Below, piece by piece: positions 33,840-38,534 of a DNA stretch of 38,534 nt. The position numbers and the translations under genes were made by a program. Source of the DNA: Chloroflexota bacterium (GTDB lineage: Bacteria > Chloroflexota > Dehalococcoidia > Lucifugimonadales > Lucifugimonadaceae); assembly GCA_018673955.1 (NCBI GenBank), contig JABHBJ010000069.1, positions 1 to 38,534 of the forward strand. Reading direction: 5' to 3'. The notes under the pieces are model-generated. The model had not been told where the DNA came from. It did not search any database and saw only the letters and a program-made list of their open reading frames with translations. The first letter of the stretch is position 1, and each line of letters starts with the position of its first letter.

Positions 33840-34501
33840 CGTTCGTCGACCCACTTCCGCTTGAGGTCTTCATCAGACGGACGTTCGTGACGACCGGCAT
33901 CGTGGAAATCTTCGATCGTTTCTGCAAACGGATCGAATCCTTTTTCCTCGAACTGAGGCCTGTAGAAAGAGCTCGGTCGCTTCGGAGCGTCGAACAAATC
34001 TTCCTTCGTGATAATTAGCTCATCACGCACGTACCTCGATCGCTCGAAGCTCGTACCCATGTGCAGAGCGTCGTAAGGACAAGCCTCAACGCAGAGGCCA
34101 CAGAACATGCAGCGCCCGATATCGATATCAAAGACGTCGAGTTTGTAGCTCTCACCCTCCTGAGCATCGATCTTACCAGGAACGCTAACGATCTCAATAA
34201 TTCCTAAGGGGCAGTACTTTGCACAGCTAGCACACGCGGTACAGCGGTCTTCAAAAAATGTGAATTCGTTTCCGCGAAATCGAGCCGATTGTTTCACTGC
34301 TACAGGAACGGTCGCTAGTCCAGCAATCGCCTTCATCGAATCAGCTGGCTTCTTCACCAAGAACTGGAACGGGTTCATTCCGGCAGCTTTTGCTGCACCA
34401 ATCAGACCCACGTGGCGATCTGGGTACTGTTCAGTAACCGCAGGTCGCAGGAAGTTCTTTAGCGTAACCATGAAGCCGCGAGGCAAACCAAGACCGATCA
34501 T
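33836..34501 (-). CDS. nuoI: NADH-quinone oxidoreductase subunit I
   Basis: The peripheral-arm subunit with two [4Fe-4S] clusters (N6a and N6b) that pass electrons toward the quinone site. The 221-residue protein has both ferredoxin motifs: C87, C90, C93, C97 and C131, C134, C137, C141. The N-terminal VTLKNFLRPAVTEQYPD helix is typical. Between YPD (residue 28) and the usual RFRGN block (74-78) there is an unusual insertion of about 45 residues, partly hydrophobic, not found in E. coli NuoI. It overlaps the nuoH stop by one base at its start. Confidence 0.94.
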   Translation of the reverse strand: MIGLGLPRGFMVTLKNFLRPAVTEQYPDRHVGLIGAAKAAGMNPFQFLVKKPADSMKAIAGLATVPVAVKQSARFRGNEFTFFEDRCTACASCAKYCPLGIIEIVSVPGKIDAQEGESYKLDVFDIDIGRCMFCGLCVEACPYDALHMGTSFERSRYVRDELIITKEDLFDAPKRPSSFYRPQFEEKGFDPFAETIEDFHDAGRHERPSDEDLKRKWVDER

Positions 34502-35802
34502 TAGTCGCCTCCTTCTGGAGATGGGGCTTGTGCCGATGATGATTCTGCACCTAGAACCGAGGAAGCCGGAATCGACTCGCTACCGACCGGGTAGGAAGGC
34601 ACATTCGGATCAGGCAGTGGCTGGTCGTACGGTGCAGTACCGAGCAACTTGCTTACCAAATAGATAGATATGATCGCTACAGGCCAGTTGATAGCCGCCA
34701 TCGCCCACAACTGAGAAGTGGTTGGTTGTGGCCAGATAGCTATCAAGATTGCAGTCACGATGATGTTGATCATGGTCAACTCGAAAAGACCCTTCCAAGC
34801 GAATTTCAACACTTGGTCGACACGCAATCGAGGCAGCGTCATTCGGAACCAAATAATGACGAACAACACCGCAATCAGCTTTGCACCGAACCAGAAGTGC
34901 GAAGGAATCGGGTCAAACCCCCGCCATCCGCTCAAGAACAACGTGGTGATTATTGCAGATGTACTTATTTCAGCCATGAACTCAGCAAGGAAGAACAGAC
35001 CAAACTTCATACTGGCATAGTCGTTCAAATAACCGGCAGCAAGTTCCGATTCAGCCTCAGTAAGGTCGAACGGCGCACGCGCCATCTCTGCCATAGCAGC
35101 GATGAAGAACACAAAGAACCCAAGCGGCTGCACCAATATAAACGGCACGCCCTGAGCCGCGATGATATCCCCGAGGGACATTGATCCAGCGAGCATGATT
35201 ACACCAACAACCGCCAAAGCCATCGGTATTTCGTAGCTAATCAACAGTGCGACAGATCGCAACGCCGAAAGAATCGCTATTCGGTTACCTGATGACCATG
35301 CGGCAGTTAGAACAGCAAGCGTCGTCAATGAGGTTATCGCCATGATGAACAAGACACCGACGTTCAAATCGGCGACATATGTACCAACACCAAAAGGAAT
35401 AACAGAGAAAACCAACAACGCCGGAGTAGCGATCAAGATCGGAGCGAGGTTGAATAAAATTCGGTCTGCATCGGCAGGAACAACATCCTCTTTGAACATT
35501 GTTTTGACGGCGTCAGCAACCGAGGTAAGCGTTCCGAACGGCCCCCACCTGTTAGGTCCTGTTCGTGACTGGAAACGACCGAACAAACGTCGTTCTCCCC
35601 AGATCAATACGATCACACCACCCAGAATACCGTTCACTACCAATCCGATGATCGCCAGCGCTGCTAGCAGGAACGCTAACCATTCCAACCCGCCGGGCAA
35701 GAACCCGTCGGAGTAGCCACGGCTAGCACAACTGGAGCTATCACCAGCGAGTACACAATAAATATTTCGCCAGAGCGAGTTATCGAGGAAGGCCTGACCC
35801 AT
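34501..35802 (-). CDS. nuoH: NADH-quinone oxidoreductase subunit H
   Basis: The membrane subunit that forms the quinone-binding chamber with NuoB and NuoD. At 433 residues it is much longer than E. coli NuoH (325). The conserved ERRLFGRFQSRTGPNRWGPF block (about residues 70-89) and the EMARAPFDLTEAESELAAGY loop identify it clearly. Extra sequence lies at both ends: about 38 residues before the first helix, with two cysteines, and about 45 residues rich in Pro and Ser after the last helix. Its ATG overlaps the nuoD stop by one base, so nuoE, nuoF and nuoG are not at their usual place between D and H. Confidence 0.95.
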   Translation of the reverse strand: MGQAFLDNSLWRNIYCVLAGDSSSCASRGYSDGFLPGGLEWLAFLLAALAIIGLVVNGILGGVIVLIWGERRLFGRFQSRTGPNRWGPFGTLTSVADAVKTMFKEDVVPADADRILFNLAPILIATPALLVFSVIPFGVGTYVADLNVGVLFIMAITSLTTLAVLTAAWSSGNRIAILSALRSVALLISYEIPMALAVVGVIMLAGSMSLGDIIAAQGVPFILVQPLGFFVFFIAAMAEMARAPFDLTEAESELAAGYLNDYASMKFGLFFLAEFMAEISTSAIITTLFLSGWRGFDPIPSHFWFGAKLIAVLFVIIWFRMTLPRLRVDQVLKFAWKGLFELTMINIIVTAILIAIWPQPTTSQLWAMAAINWPVAIISIYLVSKLLGTAPYDQPLPDPNVPSYPVGSESIPASSVLGAESSSAQAPSPEGGD

Positions 35803-36914
35803 TACCGGTCCACCTCGCCCATGTTCAAATCGACGCTACCAAAAGTGACGAACAGGTCACCAAACTGACCACCGATCAACATGTCCCGTAGAAGAGTCAG
35901 GTTGATTAGCGAAGAAGCGCGAACGTGCATTCGGTATGGAGCAATTCCACCGTCACTCACAAGATAGAAACCGAGTTCGCCCTTCGAGCCTTCGATAGCA
36001 GCGTAAGCATCGCCGACGGGTGGTCGAATCAAGCGTGGAACATCGTCAAATGAAGGCCGAACTTCGCCCGGCTCGATCTGCTCGATGCACTGTCGGATGA
36101 TCTTGACGCTTTCACGCGCTTCCTGAACCCGCACCCAGTAACGAGCGTAATTATCGGAGGCAGTGTGAAGTTTACGTTCGAAAGAAATACGATCGTAATA
36201 GTCGTACGGCGCACGATGTCGCAGATCCCAGTCGACTCCGCTCGCACGTAGCATGGGCCCAGTAATCGAGGCATTAATCAGCAGTTCTTTAGGAAGAACT
36301 GCAGTGCCCTTCGTACGTGAGAAAACGATTTCATTTCCGCTCAAGTAGGTTTCCAACTCGTCGATAGTGTTGACGATATCGTTTAGACCACGATCAAGAG
36401 CTGGCCAGAACTCGGAAGGCGCGTCCATGAACACTCCGCCGGGGCGCAAGTACGAGTTGGTGATGCGAGCACCACAAAGCATCTCGAACATATCAAGAAT
36501 ATTTTCACGCTCACGCATGGCGTAGATGAGTGGAGTTCCTAGTGCACCAAGATCCTGTAAAAGGAATCCCGTTGCCACCAAGTGACTAGCAATTCGCTGC
36601 AACTCACTAGCTATCATTCGCAGCCAAACACCGCGAGGTGAAGGCTCGATGCCCGCTAGCTTCTCAACAGCCAAAATGTAAGCCTGGTTGTTGAGCATCG
36701 ACGACACGTAATCCATGCGGTCGGTAAGCGTAACGATCTGTGTGTACGTGCGTTCTTCAGCAAGCTTTTCTGAACCGCGGTGTAGATAGCCAAAAACCGG
36801 CTCTACATCGACAATTTCTTCACCATCGAACATGACTCGCATACGGAACACACCGTGAGTCGATGGGTGTTGAGGACCAAGGTTAACCGTTACTGGCTGT
36901 GTTCGAATCGCCAT
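35802..36914 (-). CDS. nuoD: NADH-quinone oxidoreductase subunit D
   Basis: The 49-kDa-type subunit of the peripheral arm, related to [NiFe]-hydrogenase large subunits but without the nickel-binding cysteines. It lines the quinone site. The 370-residue protein has the N-terminal LGPQHPSTHGVFRM block with the quinone-contacting histidine, GYLHRGSEKLAE, and the C-terminal GDLFVTFGSVDLNMGEVDR end that is diagnostic of NuoD. It is a separate gene, not fused to nuoC. It overlaps nuoC by one base at its start and nuoH by one base at its end. Confidence 0.96.
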   Translation of the reverse strand: MAIRTQPVTVNLGPQHPSTHGVFRMRVMFDGEEIVDVEPVFGYLHRGSEKLAEERTYTQIVTLTDRMDYVSSMLNNQAYILAVEKLAGIEPSPRGVWLRMIASELQRIASHLVATGFLLQDLGALGTPLIYAMRERENILDMFEMLCGARITNSYLRPGGVFMDAPSEFWPALDRGLNDIVNTIDELETYLSGNEIVFSRTKGTAVLPKELLINASITGPMLRASGVDWDLRHRAPYDYYDRISFERKLHTASDNYARYWVRVQEARESVKIIRQCIEQIEPGEVRPSFDDVPRLIRPPVGDAYAAIEGSKGELGFYLVSDGGIAPYRMHVRASSLINLTLLRDMLIGGQFGDLFVTFGSVDLNMGEVDR

Positions 36915-37420
36915 TACTCGGCACCTTCTTGGCTACCGGCTGCACCAGGAGCCGTCGAAGCAATCGACTGGTCGTAAGTAACGTAGTCCTTACGAAGGGG
37001 GTGCCCGGGATAGCCTTCCCACAGCATGATTCGCTTGTGGTTAGGGTGACCATCGAAACGGATGCCCATCAAATCCCAAACTTCACGCTCTTGATAATCA
37101 GCCCCTCGCCATATGGGCACAACGCTAGCTATCGAAGCCTCTGTTCTTCCATGCCCAACGCGTGATTTAAGCACAGCTGAAGCGTTCATTGGCAGCGAAG
37201 TAAGGTGATATACGACTTCAAAATGATCGATGTAATCGACTGCGGTAAGACTGCTGAGCAGGTCAAATTTAAACTCAGATCGAGTCTTCAAACCTTCGCA
37301 CACAGTCGAAATAGATTCCGGCTTGAGCCAAACATCGGTACCTGCACTCGACTCTACAGAGCCCGGTGCGAAGGCCTCGATGGCTTCAGCTAACGCGTTT
37401 CCACTCCAAACGGTGGTCAT
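36914..37420 (-). CDS. nuoC: NADH-quinone oxidoreductase subunit C
   Basis: The 30-kDa-type peripheral subunit of complex I, 168 residues. The family signature [17 protein letters not shown] and the following [14 protein letters not shown] are clear. It has no cofactor and supports NuoD. The ATG overlaps the nuoB stop as ATGA and its stop overlaps the nuoD start, so all three are translationally coupled. Confidence 0.94.
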   Translation of the reverse strand: MTTVWSGNALAEAIEAFAPGSVESSAGTDVWLKPESISTVCEGLKTRSEFKFDLLSSLTAVDYIDHFEVVYHLTSLPMNASAVLKSRVGHGRTEASIASVVPIWRGADYQEREVWDLMGIRFDGHPNHKRIMLWEGYPGHPLRKDYVTYDQSIASTAPGAAGSQEGAE

Positions 37421-38067
37421 TCGTGACCTGCCGCCTGCCCATTAAGGCTGTACCGACGAATCTTATCGTGAAGCTGCATTATGCCGTACAAAAGAGCATC
37501 CGGACGTGGAGGACAACCGGGAACGTAAACATCAACCGGCATGATGTGATTCACACCAGGCACAACCGAATAACTCTGGTAGTACGGACCGCCAGAAGTT
37601 GCACACACACCCATTGAAATAACCCAGCGCGGCTCAGCCATCTGGTCGTAAAGCCTTCGCAGAGGAACTGCCATCTTCCAAGTCAGAGTTCCAGCCACGA
37701 TTAGCAGATCAGCCTGTCTCGGAGAAGCTCGCAAGGCCTCCATTCCGAATCGAGCGAGGTCGAAGCGTGCCATCGCAGCACTGATCATCTCGAACGAACA
37801 ACAAGCAAGACCCGACTGCAGCGGGAATACTGAAGACTTCCGAGCCCAGTTAAGCAAATAGTCGACAGAACTTACGATTATGTTTTGTTTTAGATCGTCG
37901 GGAACTTCGAGGACTGGATCGGGAAACGGCTCAAGATGAGTCGACTTCATCTGATTTACAGACTCACCCTCAGTCCGATCAAGGTCGAGAGTAATCGACT
38001 GAAGTGCGCCTCTAGGGTCCGCACCAGCAGGTGTGCCGTATGGATCGATCAGTTTTGGGCCGGTCAT
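37417..38067 (-). CDS. nuoB: NADH-quinone oxidoreductase subunit B
   Basis: Carries the terminal [4Fe-4S] cluster N2 that reduces quinone. Counted from the chosen ATG (216 residues), the ligands are C89 and C90 in LACCSFEM, C155 in [11 protein letters not shown] and C185 in VPGCPPRPD. The N-terminal 55 residues are a polar extension before the usual core. I chose the ATG at 38067 because it overlaps the nuoA stop as ATGA, like other junctions in this operon; an in-frame ATG at 38082 adds five residues. Confidence 0.95.
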   Translation of the reverse strand: MTGPKLIDPYGTPAGADPRGALQSITLDLDRTEGESVNQMKSTHLEPFPDPVLEVPDDLKQNIIVSSVDYLLNWARKSSVFPLQSGLACCSFEMISAAMARFDLARFGMEALRASPRQADLLIVAGTLTWKMAVPLRRLYDQMAEPRWVISMGVCATSGGPYYQSYSVVPGVNHIMPVDVYVPGCPPRPDALLYGIMQLHDKIRRYSLNGQAAGHE

Positions 38068-38468
38068 TGGTTTGTCACCCACTCAAGAGCACCTTTTCGC
38101 CAGGCGTACACGTACGCGAAAGTCACGATAAGAAGGAAAACCAACACCGCCGTCAGCGCAGCAAATCCGAACTGGCTGCTCATTACGCCGTACTTAACCG
38201 CCCACGGAAACAAGAATACAGTTTCAACGTCGAATATCACGAACAGTAAGGCGTAGTGGTAGTAACGGAAGTTGAAGCGAGCCGGCCGATCGCTGAACGG
38301 AGGCATACCGCCTTCGTAAGCACTTTCTTTCACTGCTGTAGGGCGAGACGGCCGGATTTTAACGAACTGGGCCATATAGCTCATCATCAGCATCCCAATA
38401 GGGACGGTTACCGCCGCGGCGGCGAAAATGATGAGCAGCGCGTACTGCCTGAAATAATCCTCGAACAT
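38064..38468 (-). CDS. nuoA: NADH-quinone oxidoreductase subunit A
   Basis: Small membrane-arm subunit of complex I, 134 residues with three transmembrane helices. The second helix is preceded by the conserved loop [20 protein letters not shown]; the cysteine of the usual SYECG motif is replaced by Y-E-G-G here. The [20 protein letters not shown] block with its acidic residues is diagnostic. It is the first nuo gene and the start of the long minus-strand block. I used the ATG at 38468; a TTG one codon earlier is in frame. The operon promoter would lie in the last 66 bases of the window or beyond; I see no clear one. Confidence 0.93.
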   Translation of the reverse strand: MFEDYFRQYALLIIFAAAAVTVPIGMLMMSYMAQFVKIRPSRPTAVKESAYEGGMPPFSDRPARFNFRYYHYALLFVIFDVETVFLFPWAVKYGVMSSQFGFAALTAVLVFLLIVTFAYVYAWRKGALEWVTNQ

Positions 38469-38534
38469 CAACTACTAAATTCAGTCCATCAAATACAGGT
38501 TAAAGAGCTTCGAAAAAGCCGGTTTGGAGCATAG

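Noticed and set aside
1-38534. CRISPR arrays, prophage, transposases or defence systems
   Set aside because: No regularly spaced repeats and no protein with integrase, transposase, Cas, toxin or nuclease motifs could be found on either strand.

Overview
The window looks like a chromosomal piece of a free-living, respiring bacterium, most plausibly a marine Chloroflexota (SAR202-like Dehalococcoidia). That placement is inferred from gene content: an enolase-superfamily sugar-acid dehydratase, several SDR and MFS genes, D-glutamate cyclase genes, an 11-gene nuo operon without nuoEFG, and a non-classical (type E) succinate dehydrogenase. No rRNA or tRNA gene was found to confirm it. There is no prophage, transposase, plasmid function or CRISPR array. 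Coding density is high.

Region 1 (1-6463): an empty leader, an MFS transporter, class II fumarase (fumC) with a clear terminator, a RidA/YjgF-like protein, a tandem VOC (glyoxalase-fold) protein, a CoxG/SRPBCC protein on the minus strand, and a second MFS transporter.

Region 2 (6464-15030): catabolic genes. Two adjacent minus-strand genes encode the two halves of D-glutamate cyclase (DUF1445, then DUF4392). Then come a galactonate-dehydratase-like enolase-superfamily enzyme, an aldo/keto reductase with two C-terminal Fe-S motifs, an amidase, an SDR, and glycyl-tRNA synthetase with a hairpin-rich leader. Palindromic intergenic repeats lie among these genes.

Region 3 (15031-22294): a TlpA-like thioredoxin lipoprotein, a CopD-like membrane protein, folP-folK (minus), an acyl-CoA carboxylase carboxyltransferase subunit, a MazG-like pyrophosphohydrolase, malate dehydrogenase, a BDH2-like SDR, and an intergenic stretch with a bidirectional terminator and a probable gene remnant.

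Region 4 (22295-38468, all minus strand): a 17-gene respiratory block. It reads nuoA-B-C-D-H-I-J-K, a small 64-residue gene, nuoL-M-N, NAD kinase, a Nudix hydrolase, and sdhA-sdhB-sdhE, ending at the bidirectional terminator. Most nuo junctions overlap by 1-4 bases (ATGA or TAATG), indicating translational coupling.

Together, fumC, mdh and sdhABE cover succinate to oxaloacetate, and the carboxylase could feed propionyl-CoA toward succinyl-CoA. Complex I and the succinate dehydrogenase would deliver electrons to quinone. The peripheral enzymes suggest use of organic acids, sugar acids, amides and D-amino acids. I did not find a clear defence or mobile system. The most distinctive items are the SdhB/SdhE cysteine pattern, the small gene inside the nuo operon, the split D-glutamate cyclase, the tandem VOC protein with repeated tails, and the glyS leader.
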